Source: SB25 sp029560875 (lineage in GTDB: Bacteria; Bacteroidota; Bacteroidia; Bacteroidales; Tenuifilaceae). Taken from it: a DNA stretch of 64,000 nt. The notes under the pieces are model-generated. The model was not told where the DNA came from. It saw nothing but the letters and a program-made list of their open reading frames with translations, and did not search any database. This document shows, piece after piece, positions 53,052 to 61,436 of this stretch. How positions within the stretch are numbered: the first letter of the stretch is position 1; the number at the start of each line of letters is the position of its first letter. Where the stretch lies: NCBI GenBank assembly GCA_035388225.1, contig DAOOPM010000004.1:109800-173799 (forward strand), written 5' to 3'. A program made the position numbers and the translations under genes.

Positions 53052-55190
53052 ATGGGATACCTCAAACATATTAAGCATATTGCTTTTCTGTTATTATTGA
53101 TTATATCGATAGTTACTCCTTTTAATCAACTTTATTCACAGGGAGCTCTTAAAGTTTACGTTCGTTTGATAATAAAAAAGGGCGAGACTGTTGGTTCCAA
53201 AATTGTCCTTTACAAGAACGGTCAGGTTACAGAGGAAGTTCCATTGAAAAGTGGACGTTTCGAACTTAACTTGGAGTATAATAACGATTTTGTTCTATCG
53301 TTCGAGAAACCAGGTTATGTTACAAAAAAGATTGCTATAGACACAAATGTTCCTGGAGCATTTCGTAAGGATATTGAGCAGGTTAAACAGTTTGAGGTTG
53401 AACTTTTTAAACAAGCCAACGAGAAAGAACTTCTAATATACAAAAATCCAGTTGCTAAAATTCGGTACGCCTCCGATATTGATGATTTTGACTACGACTT
53501 AGATTACTCAAGTACCATCCAAAAACAAATCGATAAGGAGACTAAAGAGTTAGCCGAAGAAATTAAAAAGCAAGAGAAGGAAGAGGCTGCGAAGGTTGAA
53601 GAGGCTAAAAAGCAACAGATGTTAGCCGAAGCGCAAAAACGCAAAGACGAGGAAGAGGCAAAGAAAAAGGCCGAAGCAGAGGCAAAATTAAAAGAAGCAG
53701 AACGAATTAAAGCGGAGGCTGCTGCACGTGCACTTGCTGAGGCTAAAGCCAAAGAGGAAGCAAAAAAGAAGGAAGAGGAGGCTAAAGTAAAAGCAGCAGA
53801 GGAGTCTCGTAAGCGGCAGGAAGAAGAAGCGAAGAAAATTGCTGAACAGAAACGTTTAGAAGAAGAGGCAAGAATAAAAGCAGTAGAAGAGGCAAAACGC
53901 AAAGCCGAAGAGGATGCAAAAAAGGTTGCGGAGCAAAAAAGATTAGAGGAGGAACGAATTAAGCAGGAGGCTGAAAAGGTTCGTTTAGCAGAGGAAGCAA
54001 AAAAGAAGGCTGAGGAAGAGGCTCGTAAGAAAGAGGAAGAAAGAATTAAGAAGGAAGCAGAAGTACGAGCTGTTGCGGAAGCTAAAGCAAAGGAAGAGGC
54101 TTTGAAAAAAGAGGCTGAGGCTAGAGCCAAGGCTGCAGAAGAGGCGAGAGTTAAGGCCGAAGAAGAAGCGAAGAAACTTGCCGAGCAAAAACGGATAGAT
54201 GAAGAGGCTCGTATTAAGGCTGTTGAAGAAGCCAAACGTAAGGCCGATGAAGAGGCTAAAAAAATAGCAGAGCAGAAACGCTTGGAGGAAGAAAGAATTA
54301 AGCAGGAAGCCGAAAAAACTCGCTTAGCCGAAGAGGCTAAAAAGAAAGCAGAGGAAGAGGCTAAAATTCAGGAACAGGAACGAATAAGGAAAGAAGCTGA
54401 GGCTAGAGCTTTGGCTGATGCAAAAGCAAAAGAGGAACTTCTTAAGAAAGAGGCTGAAGAGAGAGTAAAGGCTGCAGAGGAAGCTCGTATTAAAGCAGAG
54501 GACGAGGCTAAAAAACTTGCAGAGCAAAAGCGTCTTAATGAGGAGAAGTTGAAAGAGGATGCTGAGAAAATTCGATTGGCCGAAGAGGCTAAAAAGAAGA
54601 CCGATGAGGAGGCTCGAATTTTGGAGGAGAAACGAATTAAGGAAGAAGCAGAGAAGACCAGATTAGCTGAGGAAGCACAACGAATAGCCGATGAAGAGGC
54701 TCGAATTAAAGAAATTGAAAGACTGAAAAAAGAGGCCGATGAACGTGCAATTGCCGAAGCTAAAGCGCTTGAGGAACTAAGAAAAGCCGAAGAAGAAAAG
54801 GCAATAAAAGAGGCTGAACGAAAAAAACGCGAAGACGAAGCTAATGCTAAGGCAGAGGTAGAGCGAAAATTGCATTTGGAAGATCAGAAGAAAAAAGATG
54901 CTGCTTTAAGGTTGAAGTTGGTTGCCGAAAAAATGAGTTCAAAAATCGGAAGCGAGGATGCCGAAAAAGTGGTTAGTTTATTGACTCCTGAGGATGTTAC
55001 CCGCAGATATACAAGAGAGCGTACCGATGAGGTTATTCGCTTGCCTCGAATTATTATAACGCGCACAGTTTATAATAGGAACGACAAGATTACTTTCTAC
55101 TCAAGAGTCGACCACGAATGGGGTGTAGTTTTCTATTTTAAAGATGGTTTCTCCATATCCGAGGATCAGTACAAGATTGAAACAAAATAA
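53052..55190 (+). CDS. exported protein with a very long charged helical repeat region
   Basis: A 712-residue protein of three parts. Signal peptide (about 1-31, ending LYSQ); an N-terminal beta-sandwich (32-115) resembling carboxypeptidase-regulatory domains; a helical region from about 155 to 628 made of Lys, Glu, Ala, Arg only; and a C-terminal folded part of about 85 residues (PEDVTRRYTRERTDEVIRLP...YKIETK). Two tandem copies of a 113-residue unit lie at residues 267-379 (53850-54188) and 380-492 (54189-54527), aligning without gaps; a shorter third copy follows and a partial one precedes. I recognise no family. It may be a periplasmic spacer or stalk. It is followed 16 bp later by the molybdopterin gene. 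Confidence 0.8.
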   Translation: MGYLKHIKHIAFLLLLIISIVTPFNQLYSQGALKVYVRLIIKKGETVGSKIVLYKNGQVTEEVPLKSGRFELNLEYNNDFVLSFEKPGYVTKKIAIDTNVPGAFRKDIEQVKQFEVELFKQANEKELLIYKNPVAKIRYASDIDDFDYDLDYSSTIQKQIDKETKELAEEIKKQEKEEAAKVEEAKKQQMLAEAQKRKDEEEAKKKAEAEAKLKEAERIKAEAAARALAEAKAKEEAKKKEEEAKVKAAEESRKRQEEEAKKIAEQKRLEEEARIKAVEEAKRKAEEDAKKVAEQKRLEEERIKQEAEKVRLAEEAKKKAEEEARKKEEERIKKEAEVRAVAEAKAKEEALKKEAEARAKAAEEARVKAEEEAKKLAEQKRIDEEARIKAVEEAKRKADEEAKKIAEQKRLEEERIKQEAEKTRLAEEAKKKAEEEAKIQEQERIRKEAEARALADAKAKEELLKKEAEERVKAAEEARIKAEDEAKKLAEQKRLNEEKLKEDAEKIRLAEEAKKKTDEEARILEEKRIKEEAEKTRLAEEAQRIADEEARIKEIERLKKEADERAIAEAKALEELRKAEEEKAIKEAERKKREDEANAKAEVERKLHLEDQKKKDAALRLKLVAEKMSSKIGSEDAEKVVSLLTPEDVTRRYTRERTDEVIRLPRIIITRTVYNRNDKITFYSRVDHEWGVVFYFKDGFSISEDQYKIETK
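53850..54527 (+). repeat. two tandem 339-bp coding repeats (113 residues each)
   Basis: Units 53850-54188 and 54189-54527 each start with a KR dipeptide and end with KKLAEQ. By eye about 85 percent of residues match, but the codons differ often at third positions (for example AAA CGT TTA GAA GAA GAG against AAA CGG ATA GAT GAA GAG). Confidence 0.85.
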
Positions 55191-55206
55191 TTCCGAGTAG
55201 TTTATA

Positions 55207-57261
55207 ATGAAGGAGTTTGTTACTGCTTGTCCCCGAAATTGCTACAGTTCTTGTGGCTTAAGAGTGATTGTTGATAACAACAAAGTTGTTAATGTCTCCC
55301 CGTTATCTTCAAACTTGGCTACCCCTAAGGGTGTTTGTTTAAAGGGGCAAAGTTACGTGGAACGTGCCAATTCAAAGGAGCGAATTCTTTACCCTCATAA
55401 ACGGGTTGGCAATGGAAAATTTGTAAGAATTTCGTGGGAGGAGGCATTAAATACAATATCCCAGAAACTAATTTCGCTTAAAAGAGATTACGGTACTCAA
55501 TCTGTCCTTTACTATGCTGCTAGTGGAATGTCTGGGATATTGAATGAGATTAGCGGGCGTTTTTGGCGAAATATTTATGGTGGAGTTACCACAGTTTACG
55601 GTAATTTGTGCTGGCCTGCAGGATTAGAGGCCACAAGACTAACTCTTGGCGAAAATAAGCATAACGTACCTTGGGATCTTGAGAATGCAAAGTTGATAGT
55701 TTTATGGGGTAAGAATCCTGCCGAGAGCAATATTCATGAGATGTTTCCTCTTGGACAGGCATTGGATAATGGTGCAAAACTCATTGTAATTGACCCTCGT
55801 AGGACTGAATCGTCACAAAGGGCGGAACTTCTGCTTCAGCCATATCCTTCAACCGATGCTGCGCTTGCTTTGGCAATAGCCAATATTTTAATTAGGAACG
55901 GTTGGATTGATAAGGAGTTTATTGCGAAGTATGTAAGTGGTTTCGATGAATTTAAAGACCATGTTCAGCAATTTACAACCGAATGGGCATCAAAAATAAC
56001 AGGTGTTTCAGTAGAACTTATCGAAAAATTAGCTTGGAATATTGGTAATATCAAACCAATGACATTGATTCCGGGTTACGGAATGCAACGCTACACTAAC
56101 GGTGGACAATCCGTCAGAGCCCTCTTGGCTTTATCTGTAATTACGGGCAATATTGGTAAGCCAGGCGCTTGTTGGCACTATGCAAACCTTCAGAGCTATG
56201 TTTTCGACGATGTACTGGAGCCTCTTTGCTACTACCCACCTGAACAGCCCGATGGTATTACCCGTCGTTCTATTTCCACTGCACGACTTGGCGTTGATAT
56301 GCTCAATGCAAAAAGTCCAGAACTTAAAATGATATGGGTAGAGCGAGGTAATCCTTTAACCCAAAACCCCGATACTAATAATGTTCTAAAGGCTTTTCGT
56401 GCTTTAGATTTTAGAGTGGTTGTGGAACAATTCTTCACAGATACCGCACTTGAGGCTGATATAGTATTGCCTGCCAAAAATATGTTTGAGCAGACCGATA
56501 TTATTGGCTCATACTGGAATCCTTATGTACAATTAAGGCAGAAAGTTGTAGAACCTGCAGGCGAAGTTAAACCCGAAACGGAAATTTATTATCTGCTTGC
56601 TCAAAAACTTGGTTATACAGAGGTGCAACTTAAAGGGGGTCTTTTGCCTCCTGGCGATAATTTTGTGGAAGATTTTCTAAATGAAAAGTTGGCAAAATTT
56701 CCAATCTTATCGCTCGACGCATTAAGGCAAGGACCTATACTGGCACCAGGATTGCAGGAAATTGCCTTCTCCAACTTCAAATTTGATACTCCTACAGGCA
56801 AAATAGAGTTATATTCCAAACAGGCTAAGGATAAATGGGGTGTTAATCCTTTACCAACCTACGAACCAGCATTGGAGATAGATGATGAGTTGAAGAACGA
56901 TTTTCCCCTTTTACTGATGAGCCCAAACACAAAGAATAAGATACACTCGCAATTTGGTAATCTTGAAATTATAAAGATGGTAAGTGGTCCGCCAACTATC
57001 AATATAAATCCCTCCGATGCTCAGCAACGTGGAATAAAAAATGGCGATAAGGTTGAGGTGTTTAATAGTAGGGGCCGATTTACTTTAGCTGCTGAGCTTA
57101 GCTATCAGGTAAGAGTTGGATGCGTTGTAATACCAAACGGATGGTGGAGAACACAGGGTGCTCCGGTTAATGCTTTATCGGTAGGACGCGAAACCGATAT
57201 GGGGCATGGTTCCGCTTTTCACAATAATAGGGTTGAGGTTAAAAGGGTTAATCGCAAATAA
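55207..57261 (+). CDS. molybdopterin-dependent oxidoreductase (DMSO reductase family), cytoplasmic
   Basis: A 684-residue catalytic subunit. The N-terminal CPRNCYSSCGLRV with a fourth Cys in KGVCLKG binds a [4Fe-4S] cluster. Molybdopterin contacts are visible: WGKNPAESNIHE, IVIDPRRTESSQRAE, MIWVERGNPLTQNPD and the C-terminal NPSDAQQRGIKNGDKVEVFNSRG domain. The region YGNLCWPAG is where PsrA/PhsA-type enzymes have the Mo-ligating Cys. There is no Tat signal, so the enzyme faces the cytoplasm. The substrate cannot be told; DMSO, polysulfide and formate are all handled by relatives. Stop and next start adjoin exactly. Confidence 0.88.
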   Translation: MKEFVTACPRNCYSSCGLRVIVDNNKVVNVSPLSSNLATPKGVCLKGQSYVERANSKERILYPHKRVGNGKFVRISWEEALNTISQKLISLKRDYGTQSVLYYAASGMSGILNEISGRFWRNIYGGVTTVYGNLCWPAGLEATRLTLGENKHNVPWDLENAKLIVLWGKNPAESNIHEMFPLGQALDNGAKLIVIDPRRTESSQRAELLLQPYPSTDAALALAIANILIRNGWIDKEFIAKYVSGFDEFKDHVQQFTTEWASKITGVSVELIEKLAWNIGNIKPMTLIPGYGMQRYTNGGQSVRALLALSVITGNIGKPGACWHYANLQSYVFDDVLEPLCYYPPEQPDGITRRSISTARLGVDMLNAKSPELKMIWVERGNPLTQNPDTNNVLKAFRALDFRVVVEQFFTDTALEADIVLPAKNMFEQTDIIGSYWNPYVQLRQKVVEPAGEVKPETEIYYLLAQKLGYTEVQLKGGLLPPGDNFVEDFLNEKLAKFPILSLDALRQGPILAPGLQEIAFSNFKFDTPTGKIELYSKQAKDKWGVNPLPTYEPALEIDDELKNDFPLLLMSPNTKNKIHSQFGNLEIIKMVSGPPTININPSDAQQRGIKNGDKVEVFNSRGRFTLAAELSYQVRVGCVVIPNGWWRTQGAPVNALSVGRETDMGHGSAFHNNRVEVKRVNRK

Positions 57262-58587
57262 ATGGAAAGCAAAGGATTTATATTCGATTACTCAAAGTGC
57301 GTTGCTTGTCATGCCTGCTTGGTGGCTTGCTATAATGAGAATCATACACAACCACCAATATCGTGGCGACAGGTTCAATCTTATAACAAATTAAAGGTTC
57401 CCTTATATGGCTTCATAAATCTATCTATTGCATGTAACCATTGCAAGGATGCTCCTTGCTTAAAGGCTTGTCCTGCAAAAGCATATCATAAAGATTCCCT
57501 TACTGGAGCAATTTTTCACACAGCCGATAAGTGTATTGGTTGCACATACTGCACTTGGGCCTGCCCATTCGATGCTCCTAACTATAGTGCTGCAAAAGGC
57601 GTGGTTGAAAAGTGTAATTTTTGTAATGATAGGTTAAAGGCGGGGGCAATTCCCGCTTGTACCAATGCTTGTCCAACTGGAGCATTGTCTTTTGGTAGTA
57701 TTGAAGTTAGCGAAATAGTTGTTGCTCCAGGCATGTCCAATAAGCCAACAAGCCCTAGGGCTAATTTCTTAAACTCTGACGTTGTAAACTCTAAACCTCA
57801 AATGGATTTGGGTGCTTCTGGCTTTAATTCTAGCCAAGTCCCAATTACTGATGTAAAACCAAAAATTAATGCCATTAAGGAGTGGCCTTTGGTTATTTTT
57901 ACCTTGTTATCGTCATTATTGGTAGGGTGGATTGTATTCTTGCTTTTTAACCCTAGTAGCACCAATTATGGTTACTATTTTATTGGATTAGGGTTATTGG
58001 GTATGGGGTTAAGCAGCCTTCATTTAGGAAAACCATTCAGAGCCTATCGTTCCATATTTAATATAAAAACAAGTTGGCTTAGCCGTGAAATTTTGTTTTA
58101 CTCCTTATTCGTTGGACTATCCTCAATAGTTTTTCTTCTTAGTTCAAACCTTTTCCTTATTTTGCTGACAGTATTAGTTGGGGTATTATTGCTTATAGCC
58201 ATAGAATATGTTTACTCGGTTGCCGATAAAAACTATAAAACAATAATCCATAGTGCAAATACACTATTAACTGCAGTGACTTTTGGTTTTTTGCTCACAA
58301 ATTATAATAGTATTTCAATTGGCCTAATCGCATTAAAGGGCGTTTTGTATATCACTCGGTACGCATACAAAGATTCCAGTATTACTATGCTTGGATTGGG
58401 CTTAATCCGTTTTTTCTTAGGTATCTTAATTCCTTTAGTTTGCATGATGATTTTGAACACTCCCAAGTTTGTGATATTTTTTCCATTTGTAGTAGCGGAA
58501 CTAATTGACAGGTTTGAGTACTATAATAATCTTCACATTGATACACCTCTCAATTTACTAAGCAAGTCGTTTTCTAAGGGAGATTAG
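57262..58587 (+). CDS. fused DmsB-DmsC: four-cluster ferredoxin subunit joined to a membrane anchor
   Basis: A 441-residue protein. Residues 1-165 form a DmsB-type subunit with four [4Fe-4S] cluster sets (CVACHACLVACYNEN, CNHCKDAPCLKACP, CIGCTYCTWACPFDAP, CNFCNDRLKAGAIPACTNACP). Residues about 210-430 are an anchor of about eight helices with the DmsC signature SSLHLGKPFRAYRSIFN followed by TSWLSREIL. In E. coli these are two genes (dmsB, dmsC). It should take electrons from menaquinol and pass them to the molybdopterin subunit encoded just upstream (no intergenic bases). Confidence 0.9.
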   Translation: MESKGFIFDYSKCVACHACLVACYNENHTQPPISWRQVQSYNKLKVPLYGFINLSIACNHCKDAPCLKACPAKAYHKDSLTGAIFHTADKCIGCTYCTWACPFDAPNYSAAKGVVEKCNFCNDRLKAGAIPACTNACPTGALSFGSIEVSEIVVAPGMSNKPTSPRANFLNSDVVNSKPQMDLGASGFNSSQVPITDVKPKINAIKEWPLVIFTLLSSLLVGWIVFLLFNPSSTNYGYYFIGLGLLGMGLSSLHLGKPFRAYRSIFNIKTSWLSREILFYSLFVGLSSIVFLLSSNLFLILLTVLVGVLLLIAIEYVYSVADKNYKTIIHSANTLLTAVTFGFLLTNYNSISIGLIALKGVLYITRYAYKDSSITMLGLGLIRFFLGILIPLVCMMILNTPKFVIFFPFVVAELIDRFEYYNNLHIDTPLNLLSKSFSKGD

Positions 58588-58670
58588 AGTTTAACACTTA
58601 AATTTCATTCTGCAAAAGGTATTGTTTGACTAATAATATCTTTTTTTATGTATAACTAGATTATAATTTG

Positions 58671-58701
58671 ATTGATTTCTGAATGATTATTATTATATTT
58701 G
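58671..58701 (+). promoter_or_regulatory. candidate promoter of the SiaC gene cluster
   Basis: ATTG at 58671-58674, 19-bp spacer, TATATTTG at 58694-58701, 38 bp before the first siaC-type ATG. The -7 part is a full match and the -33 part has three of four bases. Confidence 0.5.
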
Positions 58702-58739
58702 TTAATAAGAAGTGTAATTATGTAGTTAAAAATATTAAT

Positions 58740-59123
58740 ATGGACACATTAAATATCAAAGGCACGGCTGAAACACCGAATGTAATTTTTGACCCTGCAA
58801 ATAATACCTTTGAGATTTCAGGGAAATCATTACCTGAGGATGTTAAAGAGTTTTACAATCCTTTGCTTAAATGGATGAGAGGTTATGCTGAGGCTCCTAA
58901 TCCTAACACAACCTTGAAGGTGAAAATGGAGTATTTCAATACAGCATCCTCAAAAATGATATTGGAACTTTTTGAGTTGCTGAATGAGATGCATGGTGAA
59001 GGTAAGAGTGTAACTATAGAATGGTATTACCAGGAGGACGATGAAGATATGATGGATGCTGGCGCTGATTATGCAGATATGCTTGAAGTACCCTTTAAAA
59101 TGATTAGTTCTGTTTCCAAATAG
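58740..59123 (+). CDS. SiaC family regulatory phosphoprotein, copy 1
   Basis: The ATG at 58740 (MDTLNIKGTAETPNVIFDP) is the right start; the frame upstream has no family features. Product 127 residues, a DUF1987/SiaC domain with the four-strand core FEISGKSLPEDVKEFYNPLLKWM. The phosphosite motif is EYFNTASSKM with Thr at residue 68, the same number as the phosphorylated Thr68 of Pseudomonas SiaC. SiaC is a substrate of the SiaB kinase and SiaA phosphatase and signals to a diguanylate cyclase. No kinase or phosphatase gene is within reach here. First of three tandem paralogues. Confidence 0.92.
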   Translation: MDTLNIKGTAETPNVIFDPANNTFEISGKSLPEDVKEFYNPLLKWMRGYAEAPNPNTTLKVKMEYFNTASSKMILELFELLNEMHGEGKSVTIEWYYQEDDEDMMDAGADYADMLEVPFKMISSVSK

Positions 59124-59133
59124 CAATTTGATT

Positions 59134-59517
59134 ATGGATAGATTTTTTCTTGAGGCCAGCGCTATAACACCTTATGTTGAATTCGACAAAGGGACGGGTG
59201 TATTTATTATTCAAGGAAAATCGTTGCCCGAGGATGTAAAATCCTACTATATGCCTCTGGTTCAGTGGTGGGATAACTACATTAAGAATCCTAATCTATC
59301 TACTAACTTAGTGTTGGATTTTGACTATTTTAACACTGCTTCTTCCAAAATGTTACTAATTTTGCTGAATAAAGTTAAGGAGTTGCATAAGAGTGGTAAG
59401 GAAGTGTTGATTACTTGGAAATATCCTCAGTTAGATGCTGAGTTAGAAGAAGCTGGAGAGGAATTTGCAGAACTTTTAAATGTACCATTCGAAATGATTG
59501 CTAAGCCCATAGATTAA
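59134..59517 (+). CDS. SiaC family regulatory phosphoprotein, copy 2
   Basis: The ATG at 59134 gives MDRFFLEASAITPYVEFDK and 127 residues, exactly the length of copy 1; the TTG at 59128 is not needed. The motif DYFNTASSKM again puts Thr at residue 68, and FIIQGKSLPEDVKSYYMPLVQWW matches copy 1 strongly. Together these suggest a duplication followed by divergence. Starts 10 bp after copy 1's stop, so cotranscription is very likely. Confidence 0.92.
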   Translation: MDRFFLEASAITPYVEFDKGTGVFIIQGKSLPEDVKSYYMPLVQWWDNYIKNPNLSTNLVLDFDYFNTASSKMLLILLNKVKELHKSGKEVLITWKYPQLDAELEEAGEEFAELLNVPFEMIAKPID

Positions 59518-59548
59518 CTTATGATATTTTTACAAAATCCCTAGCGAA

Positions 59549-59962
59549 ATGAAAAAGTTACAGATTCTTCCCAAAAAAGATTCTCCTGAAGTGGTATTTG
59601 ACCCCCAATCAGGAAATTTTTCAATTGTTGGGATAAGCCATCCTGAAAACATATCGAATTTTTTCGACCCTGTTATGAAGTGGCTTGACGAATACCTTAT
59701 TGAAATTAATAAGTCTAGCTCTGCTAGTATTAAACCTATAAAACTTAGGCTTTTCTTTAAATATATCAATTCTGCATCTTACAAGTATATGGTTACTTTC
59801 CTGCAAAAGATGAACGAATTTGTTGTGGCTGGCGTTTCTGTTACTATGGAGTGGCAGTATGAGCCAGAAGATGAGGATATGCGTGATGCTGGTTTTGAGT
59901 TAATGGAGTATGCCAATATAAAGATTCCATTTACCTGTTCTGTTTGTACCGATAATGCTTAA
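59549..59962 (+). CDS. SiaC family protein, copy 3, Ser in place of the phospho-Thr
   Basis: A 137-residue paralogue with a lower match to copies 1 and 2. The core FSIVGISHPENISNFFDPVMKWLDEYL is recognisable. The phosphosite motif is KYINSASYKYM, with Ser75 where the others have Thr68. It also has a 7-residue insertion before the motif and an extra Cys pair near the end (TCSVC). It starts 31 bp after copy 2. It is followed by a terminator shared with pfkA. Confidence 0.88.
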   Translation: MKKLQILPKKDSPEVVFDPQSGNFSIVGISHPENISNFFDPVMKWLDEYLIEINKSSSASIKPIKLRLFFKYINSASYKYMVTFLQKMNEFVVAGVSVTMEWQYEPEDEDMRDAGFELMEYANIKIPFTCSVCTDNA

Positions 59963-59984
59963 ATACAATGATATATAGATACAA

Positions 59985-60009
59985 AAAAGGGAGCAACTTG
60001 CTCCCTTTT
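59985..60009. terminator. bidirectional terminator between the SiaC cluster and pfkA
   Basis: Stem AAAAGGGAGC / GCTCCCTTTT with a 5-nt loop, A-run on the left and T-run on the right. It serves both converging units. Confidence 0.9.
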
Positions 60010-60015
60010 CTATTT

Positions 60016-61110
60016 TTAGTCGCCGAAGCTTATTCCAACGCCCCTTGCAGTATTTACCAAATCGCAAGTAGGCTCTACAAAGTTAGGACGATTAATTGCA
60101 TCAATTAAAGGAACTGAGATAATGTCGGGGTGGCGGTATGCAACCATCTCGCCGAATTTGCCCTCAAGTACCATTTCAAACGCCTTAACACCGAATTGAG
60201 TTGCTAAAACTCTGTCGTAAGCTACAGGGATACCTCCACGTTGAAGGTGACCAAGCACTGTTTCACGAATATCGGCATCAAAACCAATTCTTTTCAAATC
60301 GCTAGTTAGCGTGTGGGCTACTCCACCAAGGCGTAGATTATGGTAACCAACCTCGTCGCTTTGCTCGGAAGTTAAAGTACCACCAACAGGAGTAGCACCC
60401 TCTGCAATAACAACAATTGCGTGGCCTTTTCCTTTATCGTAGCGGCTCTTTAGCTTCTCGGCTACCTTATTAATATCGTAAGGAATCTCTGGAATTAAGC
60501 AAACCTCTGCACCACCAGCAATAGCTGCGTGAAGTGCAATCCAACCTGCATAACGTCCCATAACCTCAAGTATTAGCACGCGGTTGTGGCTCGATGCTGT
60601 GGTAACAAGTTTATCCACCGCGTCGGTTGCAATTTGCACTGCAGTTTGGAAACCGAAAGTGAAGTCTGTTGCAGAAAGGTCGTTATCGATAGTTTTTGGA
60701 ACACCAATAACGTTAAGCCCTTTCTCGTATAGCTGTTGCGATATTTTCTGAGAACCATCTCCACCGATGCTGATAACAGCATCAATGCCAAGGTATTGTA
60801 GTTTGCGAATCATTTCATCGGAGCGGTCAACTGCACCCCAAGAACCATCCTTATTTTTAAATGGCCATGCAAAGGGGCCTCCCTTGTTGGTGGTACCAAT
60901 AATGGTTCCACCTTGTACGTGAATTCCTGAAACTGCTTTTTCGTCTAAAACTCTAATTTCCGTAGGTTCGCGAAGAATTCCATCGAACGATTGAATACTT
61001 CCAATAACCTCCCAGTCTGGCTCCTGTGAGGCGCGCTTAACAATTGCCCGAATAACTGCATTCAAACCAGGACAATCGCCTCCACCAGTAGCAACTAAAA
61101 CTCTTTTCAT
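60016..61110 (-). CDS. pfkA: 6-phosphofructokinase, mixed-clade ATP type
   Basis: A 364-residue PfkA. Catalytic and specificity motifs: GGGDCPGLNAVI (9-20), GGDGSQ (116-121) and PKTIDNDL (138-145) with the catalytic TIDND, then MGRYAGWIALH and GHLQRGG. Gly119 after the Asp is the position that marks ATP use (PPi enzymes have Asp there), while Lys139 in PKTIDND differs from the Gly of E. coli-type ATP enzymes. That combination is known in a separate group of ATP-dependent PFKs. It catalyses the committed glycolytic step. Single gene. Confidence 0.95.
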   Translation of the reverse strand: MKRVLVATGGGDCPGLNAVIRAIVKRASQEPDWEVIGSIQSFDGILREPTEIRVLDEKAVSGIHVQGGTIIGTTNKGGPFAWPFKNKDGSWGAVDRSDEMIRKLQYLGIDAVISIGGDGSQKISQQLYEKGLNVIGVPKTIDNDLSATDFTFGFQTAVQIATDAVDKLVTTASSHNRVLILEVMGRYAGWIALHAAIAGGAEVCLIPEIPYDINKVAEKLKSRYDKGKGHAIVVIAEGATPVGGTLTSEQSDEVGYHNLRLGGVAHTLTSDLKRIGFDADIRETVLGHLQRGGIPVAYDRVLATQFGVKAFEMVLEGKFGEMVAYRHPDIISVPLIDAINRPNFVEPTCDLVNTARGVGISFGD

Positions 61111-61436
61111 TCTAATAACATTTAAGTTTATTAATTAAATAAGGTGTATCAATTTTTCTAAAAAAGCCCCTTAAAATTAATTTATCGCCAATATTGCTTT
61201 GTTTTTCAGGGGTATAAAAACTAACAATTTGATAATGGGACAAATTTTTCCACCTTGACAAAAATATAAAAAAAATCAATGCTATATTAGCTAACGATGA
61301 TTAAAGCCTCGAAAATACTGATAAATTTATTTCGCAAACGTGTGAAAACTGCCATTCTCAATCAGTCATTTTTAGGCCATCATTCTAAATTTTATATCAA
61401 TTTAACAATAATTTATAACTAAATCAATTTAAAGTG
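61111..61436. other. 326-bp divergent intergenic region, no gene
   Basis: Spacer between pfkA (minus) and the GH13 lipoprotein gene (plus). On the minus strand TATTTTTG (61266-61259) fits a -7 element for pfkA without a good -33 box. On the plus side the octamer CGCAAACG at 61333-61340, within an imperfect palindrome TTTCGCAAACGTGTGAAA (61330-61347), is also found at 36211-36218 in the candidate LacI operator. I see no other motif. Confidence 0.4.
61330..61347. promoter_or_regulatory. candidate second LacI-type operator upstream of the GH13 lipoprotein gene
   Basis: Imperfect palindrome TTTCGCAAACGTGTGAAA, 90 bp before the GH13 start. It contains CGCAAACG, which also occurs at the susC operator. 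The match is short, so this could be chance. Confidence 0.3.

Noticed and set aside
53504..54235. 243-residue antisense frame rich in Ser, Ala and Phe opposite the helical repeat protein
   Set aside because: It is the complement of Lys/Glu/Ala codon runs; the composition mirrors the repeat, and the sense frame has a signal peptide and folded ends.
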